The notes under the pieces: model-generated | What the model was told of the DNA's origin: nothing | Seen by the model: the letters and a program-made list of their open reading frames with translations, nothing else | Database searches by the model: none | Program-made: the position numbers and the translations under genes | In this document: positions 50,828 to 62,820 of the stretch, in pieces | How the letters are laid out: the number at the start of each line of letters is the position of its first letter | How positions within the stretch are numbered: position 1 is the first letter of the stretch | Source of the DNA: Qaidamihabitans albus | Lineage (GTDB): Bacteria; Actinomycetota; Actinomycetes; Mycobacteriales; Pseudonocardiaceae | Direction: 5' to 3' | Assembly: GCF_016464705.1 (NCBI RefSeq) | Contig: NZ_JAEHOB010000003.1 | Span: forward strand, 124,001 to 188,000 | DNA: 64,000 nucleotides

Positions 50828-52783
50828 ATGAACGCTGTTCTCGTCCTGGCTGCCTTCTGGCTGCCGGGCCTCGCCATCGGTGCCGCCATTCGCCTGCGCG
50901 GCTGGACCCTCGCGGCCGCGGCACCGGCGCTGACCTTCGGTGCCGTCGCCGTCGGGGTGGCCGTGCTCGGCAGGCTCGGCATCGCGTGGAACCTGCCGAA
51001 CGCGCTGCTGTGGACGCTGGCGCTCGCGGTCGTGCTCGCGCTCCTGTCGTGGATGCGGGTCCGGCGGTGGCCGGCCCGTACCGAGAGCGAGGAGGACCCG
51101 GCGGCACCGCGGCGCCCGCCGCGGGAGCAGCTGCTGATCGGCGGCGGTGTCGCCGCGGGCATGCTCGTCGGCACCGTCACGTTCCTGCGCGGGATCGGCG
51201 GGCTGAACAGGATCAACCAGGACTGGGACGCGCCCTTCCACGGCAACCTGGTGCGCTGGATCGCGGAGCACGAATCGGCGCTCTCGTCCACGTTCGCCGA
51301 GGTCGGAGCTCGCCCGGACGCGGAGAACTTCTTCTATCCCGGCACCTACCATGCCCTGCTGGCGCTGGTGCTCGACCGGGCGGGCCTGACCATGCCCGAA
51401 CTGCTCAACCTGGCGGCGCTCGCCGTGGTCCTGGCACTGCCGCTCGGGGTCGCCGCGCTGGCCGCCGCGTGGCGCATGCCGACGCTGGCCGTCGCCTCCG
51501 CCGCCGCGGTGTGCACCTGGTTCAGCGCGTTCCCGTACGACTCGCTCTGGCGCGGGCCGCTGTGGCCGTACGTGGCGGGGGTGGCGATGATCCCCGCGGT
51601 GCTGGCGATGGCCCGCCACCTCGTCCGGCCGAGGGGTATCGCGGGGGTCGCCGGAGTCCCGATCGGGCTGGCCGGACTCGTGGGGCTGCACACGAGCATC
51701 GCCGTTGTCGCCGCCGTCTACGCCCTGTTCCTGCTGGCGGCCCTGGCGCTGCGGTTCGAGCCCGTCGACTGGCGGCTGTCCTGGCCGTACCTGGCCGGCG
51801 CCGCCGTACTGGGCGCACTGCTCGTGGTGCCGCTCGTGCTGCCCGCACTCGGCACGGCCGGGGAGGTCGCCGACTTCGTCTGGCCCTCCAAGGAGTCGGT
51901 CGCGGGCGGCTTCGGCCAGATGATCACCTTCACGCCGAACTGGCCGTTGCCGCAGTGGTGGCTCGGCCTGCCCGCGATCGCGGGCATCTTCCTGCTGGTC
52001 AGGCACCGCAGGATGCTGTGGATGGTCGGCGCCTACGTCGCTCTCGGCGGCCTTTACGCGGCCACGGTGTCCATGGAGAGCCCGCTGATCCACGCGCTCA
52101 CCAGCCCGTTCTACAACGACCACTGGCGCCTCGGTGCCCTGCTGCCGCTTGCCGGGGCGATCGCGTTCGGCGAGTTCGTGGCCACCGCGGGCGGCGGGCT
52201 CGGTGACTGGGCCCGCCGCCGGTGGCCCGGCTGGTCCCCCGCCGCGGCGGCGACCACGGGCGTGGTCGTGGTCGGGCTGGTGCTCGGTCTGCTCGGCAAC
52301 GGTGCCTACATCGGCCGCAACGCGGGCGAGCTGGCCACGCGGTACACCGACGGCCCGACCGTGACCACCGGCGAGCGGGAGGCGTTCGCCTGGCTGGCTA
52401 GCCGCGTCGGCCCCGACGAGCACGTGATGAACGGCCGGACGGACGGCACCAACTGGATGTACGCGCTCGCCGGGGTCAAGCCCGTCGAGTGGGCGTACGC
52501 AGGCCCGCTCAGGGGCAGCCCGGCGCAGGTGCTGACCGCCAGGCTCGACGAGCTCGGCAACGGCGGCCCGGACGCCCGGGTACGCGAAGCGCTGAACGAG
52601 CTGAACGTCCGCTACGTCATCCTCGGCGAGGGCTTCGTCCGCAAGTTCAGCGTGCGCGGCCGGGGGCTGCGCCAGCTGGCCGACAACCCGAGCTTCCGCG
52701 AGGTGTATCGCAACCCGGACGCCGTCATCTACCGGATCGAGAGCAGGCGGATCGCCCCGGCGGCCGCCATCGGGCCCGGCTGA
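50828..52783 (+). CDS. DUF6541 multi-pass membrane protein, putative GT-C-type glycosyltransferase
   Basis: A 651-residue protein with about 13 membrane segments; a long loop after the first few segments begins around RINQDWDAPFHGNLVRWIAEHE (acidic residues typical of GT-C catalytic loops). The final 150 residues are soluble and extracytoplasmic (EREAFAWLASRVGPDEHV ... RYVILGEGFV). Length and topology are similar to M. tuberculosis Rv3779 (polyprenyl-phospho-galactosamine transferase). Neighbouring GT2/DUF2304 genes fit this. I am not sure of the reaction. Confidence 0.8.
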   Translation: MNAVLVLAAFWLPGLAIGAAIRLRGWTLAAAAPALTFGAVAVGVAVLGRLGIAWNLPNALLWTLALAVVLALLSWMRVRRWPARTESEEDPAAPRRPPREQLLIGGGVAAGMLVGTVTFLRGIGGLNRINQDWDAPFHGNLVRWIAEHESALSSTFAEVGARPDAENFFYPGTYHALLALVLDRAGLTMPELLNLAALAVVLALPLGVAALAAAWRMPTLAVASAAAVCTWFSAFPYDSLWRGPLWPYVAGVAMIPAVLAMARHLVRPRGIAGVAGVPIGLAGLVGLHTSIAVVAAVYALFLLAALALRFEPVDWRLSWPYLAGAAVLGALLVVPLVLPALGTAGEVADFVWPSKESVAGGFGQMITFTPNWPLPQWWLGLPAIAGIFLLVRHRRMLWMVGAYVALGGLYAATVSMESPLIHALTSPFYNDHWRLGALLPLAGAIAFGEFVATAGGGLGDWARRRWPGWSPAAAATTGVVVVGLVLGLLGNGAYIGRNAGELATRYTDGPTVTTGEREAFAWLASRVGPDEHVMNGRTDGTNWMYALAGVKPVEWAYAGPLRGSPAQVLTARLDELGNGGPDARVREALNELNVRYVILGEGFVRKFSVRGRGLRQLADNPSFREVYRNPDAVIYRIESRRIAPAAAIGPG

Positions 52784-52789
52784 CCGGAT

Positions 52790-53689
52790 TCAGGGGCCGC
52801 CGACTCCGAGCACGTGCCTGGCCAGGTTGCCGACACCGGTGCGGTGGTTGGCGCGGATCGCCGAGGGCAGCAGGGTCAGCGCGTTCAGGCGGGACGACAG
52901 GTGGGTCCGCGCCACCCTGGCCGCCCGCGTCCAGCCCAGTTCCGTTGCCCGCTCGGCGGTGTCGAGAAAGAACTTCCGCTCCTCGATGAACCTGGTGCCC
53001 TCCAGCGCGCGCCAGGACGAGTCGCTGGCACTGTGCCGCCGGTACTGGAAGCAGATCTCGGAGTCCACGAGCAGCGATTCGCCCTTGTAGACCAGGTCCA
53101 TCACCAGGCCCAGATCCTGGATGACGTCGAGGCCCTCGCGAAACGACATGCCCTTGAGTGCGCTCGATCGCCAGCACAGCGACGGGAAGTAGAGCCAGTT
53201 GCCGCGCAGCAGGCTGATCGCCGCCCGCTCGCCGGACATGGTGAGCCTGTCGCTGACCCTCGGCGCGTACAGGCGCCGCTTCGCGCCGTCGACGAGGCCG
53301 CGCGCCGGCTCGCCGCGCTCGTCGATCACCTGCACGCCCGGTTGCAGTACCGCGGCCTCCGGGTACTCGTCGTAGGCGGCGCGGACGGTGTCGACGTAGT
53401 TCGGGAGCATGACGTCGTCGGCTCCCATGATCACGGTCAGCTCGTGCTCGATCAGGCCGAGGCACTTCTGATAGTTGCGGTTCGCGCCGAGGTTGCGCTC
53501 GTTGCGCAGGTAGCGGATCCGCGAGTCGCCCAGCGAGTCGAACCAGCCGGGGACGGACTCGTCGGGAAAGCCGTCGTCGACGACGGTGAGCCGCCAGTCC
53601 TGGTCCCGCTGGGCGAGCACGCTGCGTACGGTGGCCTGCATCAGCTCGACCGGCCCGTAGTACGGCAGCATGATGTCGATCGTGGTCAA
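52790..53689 (-). CDS. Family 2 glycosyltransferase
   Basis: A 299-residue GT2 enzyme: IDIMLPYYGPVELMQATVRSVL at the N-terminus, LTVVDDGFPDES (first Asp), then VIMGADDVMLPNYV (DxD-like). No membrane segment. It belongs to the three-gene minus-strand cluster with DUF2304 and a PpgS-like enzyme. The TTG start at 53689 overlaps the upstream stop (TTGA); ATG near 53671 is an alternative. Sugar unknown. Confidence 0.85.
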   Translation of the reverse strand: MTTIDIMLPYYGPVELMQATVRSVLAQRDQDWRLTVVDDGFPDESVPGWFDSLGDSRIRYLRNERNLGANRNYQKCLGLIEHELTVIMGADDVMLPNYVDTVRAAYDEYPEAAVLQPGVQVIDERGEPARGLVDGAKRRLYAPRVSDRLTMSGERAAISLLRGNWLYFPSLCWRSSALKGMSFREGLDVIQDLGLVMDLVYKGESLLVDSEICFQYRRHSASDSSWRALEGTRFIEERKFFLDTAERATELGWTRAARVARTHLSSRLNALTLLPSAIRANHRTGVGNLARHVLGVGGP

Positions 53690-54102
53690 GACCGGAGTCC
53701 CTCCGGGTCCACCGGAGCGGTGGCGGCCACTGGGGAGTGCACGTCCTCGGAGGTCAGTACGCCACGCTGGTGGTTTATCAGCTCGGCCTCGCGGATGGCG
53801 AGCGTGCGCGCCAGCTCGGTGATCTGCTGGTTCGAGCCGCGGAAGCGCAGGTAGGTGTTCAGCATGCCGAAGATGAACGCCACCACGAGCAGGTAGAGCA
53901 GCATGTCCGCGCCGCGGCCGATGCCGAACTGGTTCGCCAGCCAGGTGGTGTGGTTGGGCAGCAGCACCGCGTAGACGTTCAGTGCGAGGAAGAGGAAGAA
54001 CGCGATGCGCTTGCCGGCCTGCATCCGCACGTTGTGCTTGCGGCTGGCGAAGTACAGCAGCATCCCGGCGACGGCGAGCAGTAGCAGAACCTGTGCCAGC
54101 AT
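53686..54102 (-). CDS. DUF2304 membrane protein
   Basis: A 138-residue protein with three membrane segments (about 2-20, 32-50, 66-85) and a short basic/coiled tail. DUF2304 proteins accompany polyprenyl-phosphate sugar synthases; the M. tuberculosis analogue Rv3632 enhances PpgS. It lies 4 nt after the GT2 gene at 54107-54787. Confidence 0.88.
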   Translation of the reverse strand: MLAQVLLLLAVAGMLLYFASRKHNVRMQAGKRIAFFLFLALNVYAVLLPNHTTWLANQFGIGRGADMLLYLLVVAFIFGMLNTYLRFRGSNQQITELARTLAIREAELINHQRGVLTSEDVHSPVAATAPVDPEGLRS

Positions 54103-54106
54103 CAGT

Positions 54107-54787
54107 TCACCCCCGGTCGCGCAGCGAGATGTCGAAGAGGATGTTCACGCCGTTCACCAGCGACTGCCCCTTGGTCTTCGAGTAGTCGGTGTAGAGGATC
54201 GTCACCGGTACCTCCTGGATCCGGAAGTCGCCGTGGGCCAGGAACGCCACGATCTCCGACGCGTGCGCCATCCCGTTCATGGTGATGTGCAGCCGTTCGG
54301 CAACCGGCCGGGTGAAGACGCGAAGGCCGTTGTGCGCGTCGGTCAGCTTCAGCTTCCGCGCGGTGCGGCTCATCGCCACGGCGGTCCGCAGCACCGCGCG
54401 CTTGAGCCACGGCACGCCCTGCGCCTGCTCGAGAAAGCGGGAGCCCAGCACCGCGTCGGCCGCGCCGGAGCGCGCCACCTCGACCATGCGCTCGGCGTCG
54501 CTGGTCTGGTGCTGGCCGTCGGCGTCGAAGGTCACGAAGTACTTGGCGCCCGGCCGGGCGAGTGCGTAGGACAGGCCGGTCTGCAATGCCGCGCCCTGCC
54601 CCAGGTTGATCGGATGGCGCACCAGGTGCGCGCGTGTCCCGGCGATCCGGGAGGCCGACTGGTCCGCCGAGCCGTCGTCGACACACACCACGTTCGGGAA
54701 TGTCTCGCGCACCCGCTCGACGACGTCGGCGATGACCCGGTCCTCGTTGAAGACAGGAATCACCACCCAGACGTCTTCGTTGGCCAC
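54107..54787 (-). CDS. DPM1-like GT2, putative polyprenyl-phosphate sugar synthase (PpgS-like)
   Basis: A 226-residue GT2 of the dolichol-phosphate-mannose synthase type: VVIPVFNEDRVIADVVERV, VCVDDGSADQS, then TFDADGQHQ (DxD near 93-95), GSRFLEQ and NGLRVFTR. No C-terminal membrane helices, so membrane attachment is probably through the DUF2304 partner. The M. tuberculosis relative by context is Rv3631 (ppgS), which makes polyprenyl-phospho-GalNAc for arabinogalactan. The assignment rests on context and is moderate. Confidence 0.85.
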   Translation of the reverse strand: MANEDVWVVIPVFNEDRVIADVVERVRETFPNVVCVDDGSADQSASRIAGTRAHLVRHPINLGQGAALQTGLSYALARPGAKYFVTFDADGQHQTSDAERMVEVARSGAADAVLGSRFLEQAQGVPWLKRAVLRTAVAMSRTARKLKLTDAHNGLRVFTRPVAERLHITMNGMAHASEIVAFLAHGDFRIQEVPVTILYTDYSKTKGQSLVNGVNILFDISLRDRG

Positions 54788-54935
54788 TGCCCCGCTCCCA
54801 AAGTCCGGCCGAAACGTCGGCTCATCGTATCGAGACCGAACGGCCGGCCTCGCGATGAGGAGGGTACGCGGGTGTGCTCCGGACCTGCTCAGCGCATGCC
54901 GCAGCCCGTTCCGGCGCAGCCTCTACGATGCTCCG

Positions 54936-56213
54936 GTGTCCGAGACCGGAAGCCGGCTCACCTCCGGCGTCGCGATGGCCGTCGGCCTCGGCCTCGTCGG
55001 TCTCGCCGGCTACGTGCTGCTGGCGGTCGCGGGCAACACGCTGCCGCCGGCCGACGTCGCCACCGTCGCGTCGGTCTACCTGCTGCTCAACATCCTCGGC
55101 CCCGGGCTGTACGTCGCGCTGGAGCAGGAGACCAGCCGGGCCGTGGCGGCGCGGCCCGGCGCCGAGCTCGTCCCCACCGTGCGCACCGCCGCGCTCGTCG
55201 GTGCCGCGCTCGTCGCGACGGCCTCGGTGGTGCTGGCGGCCACTTCACCCGTTCTGGTGCCCCGCGTGCTCGGCGGTCACTGGGGGCTGCTCGGTGTCCT
55301 CGTGCTCAGCACCGCGGCCGCGGCCGGGCTGTTCCTGCTGCGTGGCGTGCTCGGTGGCCGGCGCCGCTTCTCCGCCTACGCGGGCACGCTCGGCGCCGAG
55401 GGCGGCGGCAGGCTCGCGGTCGTGCTCGCCGTCGCCGGGCTCGGCGCGGCGTCGGCGACCGGCTACGGGCTCGCATTCATGGCCGGTTACGCGCTCGCGC
55501 TCGTGGTGGCGCTGCCGTGGGTGTGGCCGCGGCGTTCCCCGCGTCCGGCGCGCAGCGGTGGCGGGGAGCCGGCCCGCACGCTGGCGCGCGGCGTAACGCT
55601 GCTCGGGGTGGCCACGCTGTTGTCCTTCGCCGTCGCGAACATCGCCCCGGTCGTGGTCACCGGCCGGCTGCCCGGCGAGCCGGCGGTCGCCGCGGCCTTC
55701 GCCCAGGCGTTCGTGCTGGCGCGGGCTCCGATGCTGGTGTTCGCGCCGGTGCAGGCGATGCTGCTGCCCGGGCTGACCACGGCCGCGGAGCGCGGCGCGC
55801 TGGACCTCATGCGCACCCGGGTGCGGCAGATCCTGCTGGCGGTCACCGCCGTCGGCGTGCCCGGCGCGATCGCGGCGGCGGTCTTCGGCCCGTGGGTGCT
55901 CCGCACGTTCTTCGGTGTCGGCGAGCCGCCGTCCCCCGCGGTGCTGGGCCTGCTCGGCGGCGGCACCGTGCTGCTGATGGCCGCGCAGACACTGCAACCC
56001 GCGCTGGTGGCGCTGCGCCGGCATCGCACGGTGACCACGGCGTGGACGCTCGGCACCGTGCTGCTGGCCGGCCTGCTCGCGTTACCGGTGCACGCCGTTG
56101 CCGCCGCCCTGATCGCCCAGCTCGCCGGGTCGGTGGTCGTCGCGAGCGGTTGCCTGCTCGGCCTGCGCTCCGAACTCCGCAGGAGGGCCCTGGTCGACGC
56201 TCGTGAGTGTTGA
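54936..56213 (+). CDS. Wzx/MATE-like polysaccharide flippase-type membrane protein
   Basis: A 425-residue protein with about 12 membrane segments in the MVF/polysaccharide flippase pattern (AMAVGLGLVGLAGYVLLAVA at the start, RGVLGGRRRFSAYAGTLGAEG near 140). The GTG at 54936 is chosen because the upstream frame has no start near it and codes nothing conserved. It is divergent from the PpgS-like gene. M. tuberculosis Rv3630 is a membrane protein in the same neighbourhood. The last residues DARE-Cys and the TGA stop lie inside palindromic copy 5. Confidence 0.82.
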   Translation: MSETGSRLTSGVAMAVGLGLVGLAGYVLLAVAGNTLPPADVATVASVYLLLNILGPGLYVALEQETSRAVAARPGAELVPTVRTAALVGAALVATASVVLAATSPVLVPRVLGGHWGLLGVLVLSTAAAAGLFLLRGVLGGRRRFSAYAGTLGAEGGGRLAVVLAVAGLGAASATGYGLAFMAGYALALVVALPWVWPRRSPRPARSGGGEPARTLARGVTLLGVATLLSFAVANIAPVVVTGRLPGEPAVAAAFAQAFVLARAPMLVFAPVQAMLLPGLTTAAERGALDLMRTRVRQILLAVTAVGVPGAIAAAVFGPWVLRTFFGVGEPPSPAVLGLLGGGTVLLMAAQTLQPALVALRRHRTVTTAWTLGTVLLAGLLALPVHAVAAALIAQLAGSVVVASGCLLGLRSELRRRALVDAREC

Positions 56214-56245
56214 CCCGAGTTAGAACTCGCGCGCGCACTCACGAG
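56200..56245. repeat. 46-bp palindromic element, copy 5
   Basis: CTCGTGAGTG (56200-56209), core CGAGTTAGAACTCG (56216-56229), CACTCACGAG (56236-56245). The flippase stop TGA (56211-56213) falls in the left spacer. CTGGTC lies to the left (56190-56195), and TTGATCAG to the right. Confidence 0.9.
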
Positions 56246-56251
56246 GGTTGA

Positions 56252-59186
<2,935 letters not shown>

Positions 59187-59433
59187 GTCACTCCTCGAAT
59201 AGCTCGGCGGCGCGCTGCCGCATACACCGTTAGCGTCCCCGTTCAGCGTAGAGCGTGCCCGGTACGGGCGACCCGGGGGCCGGGAACGGCGGCGCGCCAG
59301 TGGTTGCCGACGGTGTTTCGACTCGGTTTGACTGCATTTGCCCGCTTCGCTTGGGCCGTTCGGGTTCGCTCACCGTGTCGGGTTTGATCCCTCGGCGGCG
59401 GCCCGGAAGGCTGCGCATGGAGGTGCGAGCAGG

Positions 59434-61131
59434 TTGATCTACGTGATGACGGGGGCGTGGCTGGCGCTGGCCGTGTTCGTGCTGGCCGCGTGGCGGCGGA
59501 TCAACGCGGCTACGGGCTGGCGGACGGCGGCCATGTTGCTCACGTTGGGCTTCTCCCTCGTGCACCAGCTGGTCTTCTCGACGGTCGTGGGCGACGCCTA
59601 TGTCACTTTCCGCTATTCGCACAACCTGGCCGAGGGCGTCGGCCCGGTGTTCAATCCGGGCGAGCGGGTCGAGGGCTACGCCAACTTCGCCTGGATGGTG
59701 CTGCTCGCGCTGCCGAGGGCGATGTTCGGCGCGGATGTCGAGGCGACCGCGGTGTTGTTCGGGGTCGCCTGCGCGCTGACGTCGGTGCTGCTGTCCTACT
59801 TCCTGGTGGACCGGATCGTTCGGGTGGCGGAGCCGGAGGGGCCGGGGCTGCCCGCCCTCGGTGTCGCGGGCGCGGTCCTCACCGCGGGCGTCGGCTCGGT
59901 CGCCGCCTACGGCCCCTCGGGGCTGGAGATCCCGCTGTTCCTGCTGCTCGTGCTCACCATCTGCTCCGCGGTGGCCGCCCGCAGGCCGGTGGTCGCCGGG
60001 GTGTTCGCCGCGCTGGCGATGATGACCAGGCCGGACGGCGCCCTCGTCGCGATCGTGGTGGGGAGCTGGCTGCTGTTCGCGGCACTGCGCGGCCGGGAGA
60101 ACGGCTGGGCGCCCGCGGGATTCGCGCTCGGCGCGCTCGTGCTCGTCGTGCCGTGGATCGCGTGGCGCGTGACGTACTACGGGTACCTGCTGCCGAACAC
60201 GGTCGCCGCGCGGCCCGACGGCCCGCTCGGCCGGCAGCTCGAACGCGGCTGGACCTACCTGTCCGGGTTCGCCGTGGCCTACCAGGCGTTCCTGCTGCTC
60301 GCCGTGGCGGCGGTCGCGGCCCTGGTGCACCGGCGACGTCCGGGGAACGAGCCGGTCACCCGGGCACGCTCACTGGTGTGGCTGCTGCTGGTGCTCATGG
60401 CCGGTTATGTCGTGCTGACCGTGTTCGCCGGTGGTGGCGAGATGCCCGCCTGGCGGCTGCTGGCCGTGGTCCCGCCGCTGCTGGCCGTCGCGGCGACGGC
60501 GGCGTACGGCGTGTTCGTGGTGACGGGCACGGCGGACGGCCCTTCCCCGGTGCCGCGGACCCGCAGGCTGGAGCGGCGGCGCGTGCTGCCCGCCGTCGCG
60601 GTCGGGGTCTGCGCGCTGTCGTTGCTGGTCAGCGCAACCCACCCGCGGATGCTGCCCGCCATGGAGGAGGAGCGTGCGCAGGCGCGGGAGCTGGGCGAGA
60701 TCGGCGCGTGGCTCGGTGAGCGGCTGCCCGCGGGCTCCGTGGTCAGCACCTACACGAACGGAGCGCTGGCGTACCGGGCGGGCCCCGGGCTGATCGTCGT
60801 CGACGTGCGGGGCCGGACCGACGAGCACATCGCCCGCAAGGGCGAGCCGGACGCGGCCGGGCTGGCCACGGCCGACTACGACTATGTGGTGAACGTGCGC
60901 AGGCCTTCGGTGGCCGTGACCTCCGCGAGCGGCTACGCCGACCGGCAGCGGTGCGGCGCGGACCCGGCCTACGCGGGCCTGTACGAGGTGGCGAACTTCA
61001 AGCGCGCCGGCTCGCAGGAGTGGGTCGCGCTGTACCTGCGGCGCAACCGGGCGAGTGCGCTGATCGAGGCACTCGACGCCGATCCGGCGTTCGGCTACGA
61101 GCCGTGTGCCGACGAAGATACGCAACCGTAG
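59434..61131 (+). CDS. AftB-like GT-C membrane arabinofuranosyltransferase (putative)
   Basis: A 565-residue protein with about 10 membrane segments and a soluble C-terminal part (about 420-565). The first extracytoplasmic loop has GDAYVTFRYSHNLAEG followed by GPVFNPGERVEGYANF, the pattern of AftB and related ArnT-like transferases. AftB adds the terminal beta-1,2 arabinofuranose of arabinan. The TTG start at 59434 is chosen because GGAGGT (59419-59424) lies 9 nt before it; GTG 59443 and ATG 59446 are alternatives. It is 60 residues shorter than M. tuberculosis AftB. Confidence 0.78.
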   Translation: MIYVMTGAWLALAVFVLAAWRRINAATGWRTAAMLLTLGFSLVHQLVFSTVVGDAYVTFRYSHNLAEGVGPVFNPGERVEGYANFAWMVLLALPRAMFGADVEATAVLFGVACALTSVLLSYFLVDRIVRVAEPEGPGLPALGVAGAVLTAGVGSVAAYGPSGLEIPLFLLLVLTICSAVAARRPVVAGVFAALAMMTRPDGALVAIVVGSWLLFAALRGRENGWAPAGFALGALVLVVPWIAWRVTYYGYLLPNTVAARPDGPLGRQLERGWTYLSGFAVAYQAFLLLAVAAVAALVHRRRPGNEPVTRARSLVWLLLVLMAGYVVLTVFAGGGEMPAWRLLAVVPPLLAVAATAAYGVFVVTGTADGPSPVPRTRRLERRRVLPAVAVGVCALSLLVSATHPRMLPAMEEERAQARELGEIGAWLGERLPAGSVVSTYTNGALAYRAGPGLIVVDVRGRTDEHIARKGEPDAAGLATADYDYVVNVRRPSVAVTSASGYADRQRCGADPAYAGLYEVANFKRAGSQEWVALYLRRNRASALIEALDADPAFGYEPCADEDTQP

Positions 61132-61163
61132 GTTCGGCCGTTACCGTCCGGTAGCGTGGGAGT

Positions 61164-61889
61164 GTGGCTGAACTCGTGTACCCGCCCGTCGTGCTGGCGG
61201 CCAAGACCATGTTCCGGGTGCTGGACAACCGCCTGCGGATCGACGGCACCGAGCACATCCCGCGCACCGGGGGCGCGGTGATCGCCTGCAACCACGTCAG
61301 CTACCTCGACTTCATCTTCTGCGGGATGGGCGCGCAGCCGGCGAAGCGCCTGGTGCGGTTCATGGCGAAGCGGGAGATCTTCGCCGACCGGATCGCCGGT
61401 CCCCTCATGCGCGGCATGCACCACATCCCGGTGGACCGCACCGCGGGCCGGGCCTCCTACGACGAGGCGGTCGAGCGGCTGCGGGCGGGCCAGGTCGTCG
61501 GGGTGTTTCCGGAGGCCACGATCAGCCGGTCGTTCACGGTCAAGCCGATCAAGTCGGGCGCGGTGCGCATGGCGGCCGAGGCGGGCGTGCCGGTGGTGCC
61601 GATGGCGCTCTGGGGAACGCAGCGGCTGTGGACGAAGGGCAGGCCGCGCACGCTGACGAAACGGCACGTGCCGGTCCTCATCCGAGCGGGCGAGCCGTTC
61701 CGTCTTGGCGCCGACGACGACCCCGAGGTGCTGGCGAAGGACCTGCGGCAGCGGATGTCGGCGCTGCTCGAACGCCTGCAGGCGGAGTACCCGGAGCAGC
61801 CGTCGTCGGCCGAGGACCGCTGGTGGCTGCCCGCCCACCTCGGCGGCACCGCGCCGACCCCGGAGGAAGCCGCCGACCTCGACTCGTGA
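61164..61889 (+). CDS. 1-acyl-sn-glycerol-3-phosphate acyltransferase (PlsC-type)
   Basis: A 241-residue acyltransferase. Catalytic NHVSYLD (HX4D) near residue 43, a second conserved block VDRTAGR near 92 and FPEATISR near 115 are visible. It acylates lysophosphatidate or a related lipid on the membrane's inner face. GTG start. The M. tuberculosis relative by position is Rv3816c. Its stop TGA (61887-61889) is in palindromic copy 6. Confidence 0.92.
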   Translation: MAELVYPPVVLAAKTMFRVLDNRLRIDGTEHIPRTGGAVIACNHVSYLDFIFCGMGAQPAKRLVRFMAKREIFADRIAGPLMRGMHHIPVDRTAGRASYDEAVERLRAGQVVGVFPEATISRSFTVKPIKSGAVRMAAEAGVPVVPMALWGTQRLWTKGRPRTLTKRHVPVLIRAGEPFRLGADDDPEVLAKDLRQRMSALLERLQAEYPEQPSSAEDRWWLPAHLGGTAPTPEEAADLDS

Positions 61890-61928
61890 GTGCGTACCCG
61901 AGTTAGAACTCGTGTAGGCACTCACGAG
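61883..61928. repeat. 46-bp palindromic element, copy 6
   Basis: CTCGTGAGTG (61883-61892), core CGAGTTAGAACTCG (61899-61912), CACTCACGAG (61919-61928), followed by GGGACCAG. It separates PlsC and the convergent HAD gene. Confidence 0.9.
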
Positions 61929-61938
61929 CCGGGACCAG

Positions 61939-62754
61939 CTAGAACCAGCGTTCGAGGACCTGCGCCACGCCGTCCTCGGAGTTGGGAGCCGTGACCTCGT
62001 CGGCCGCGTCGAGCACGTCCGGGTGGGCGTTGGCGACGGCGACGCCGTGCCCAGCCCAGCGCAGCATCTCCAGGTCGTTGGGCATGTCACCGAACGCGAT
62101 GGTGTGCTCGGCATCGACCCCGAGCCGGCGACCGACCTCCGCGAGGCCGGTCGCCTTGGTGACGCCACGCGCGGCCAGTTCGATCAGGCCGCCGCCGGAG
62201 GAGAACGTGATGTCCACGGCGCCGCCGAGTGCAGCCCGCGCCGCACGTGCCATCTCGTCCGACGTCATCCGGCCGTGGCTGACCAGCAGTTTCACCGCCG
62301 GATGGCCGAGGATCTCCGCCCTCGGCGCCGTCGAGCCCTCGCCGTCGCCCCACGGGTTGCTGTAGTGGGGCTCGATCACGAAGTGCTGGACGTCCGGGTC
62401 GATGGCGGACCTGCCGATCCGCTCCGCCGCGAGCCGGCAGCCGGGGAGCGCGTGTTCGAGTGCCTCGGCGACGTCGTTCAGCAGCACCGGGTCGAGCAGT
62501 CCGTGCACGTCGAGCACCCGGTCGTCGCCGATGTCGTAGAGCACCGCGCCGTTCGCGCACACCGCGTAGCCGGTCAGCCCGGCCTGCTCCGCGACCGCCG
62601 GGATCCAGCGCGGGGGACGGCCGCTGACCAGCAGCACCGGGACGCCGTCGTCGACGGCCCTGCCCACCACGTCGATGGTGCGGTCGGTGAGCCGCTCGAG
62701 CGGCGAGAGCAGCGTTCCGTCGACGTCCGAGGCAACCAGCCGGGGTTTCTCCAC
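61939..62754 (-). CDS. HAD-superfamily phosphatase, Cof/IIB type
   Basis: A 271-residue hydrolase. Motif I SDVDGTLLS (Asp near 10 and 12), motif II VSGRPP near 45, motif III Lys in HPAVKLLVSHG region and motif IV IAFGDMPNDLEML near 229. The inserted cap between motifs II and III is of the Cof type. The GTG at 62754 aligns with the family start (VEKPRLVASDVDG); TTG at 62775 would add 7 residues. M. tuberculosis Rv3813c is of nearly the same length. Confidence 0.9.
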   Translation of the reverse strand: MEKPRLVASDVDGTLLSPLERLTDRTIDVVGRAVDDGVPVLLVSGRPPRWIPAVAEQAGLTGYAVCANGAVLYDIGDDRVLDVHGLLDPVLLNDVAEALEHALPGCRLAAERIGRSAIDPDVQHFVIEPHYSNPWGDGEGSTAPRAEILGHPAVKLLVSHGRMTSDEMARAARAALGGAVDITFSSGGGLIELAARGVTKATGLAEVGRRLGVDAEHTIAFGDMPNDLEMLRWAGHGVAVANAHPDVLDAADEVTAPNSEDGVAQVLERWF

Positions 62755-62820
62755 GCCTACAGTTTCCCAGAACAAACCCGTCCACCAGCGTGTCGTACGG
62801 CACCGCTAGCGTGGGGCGCC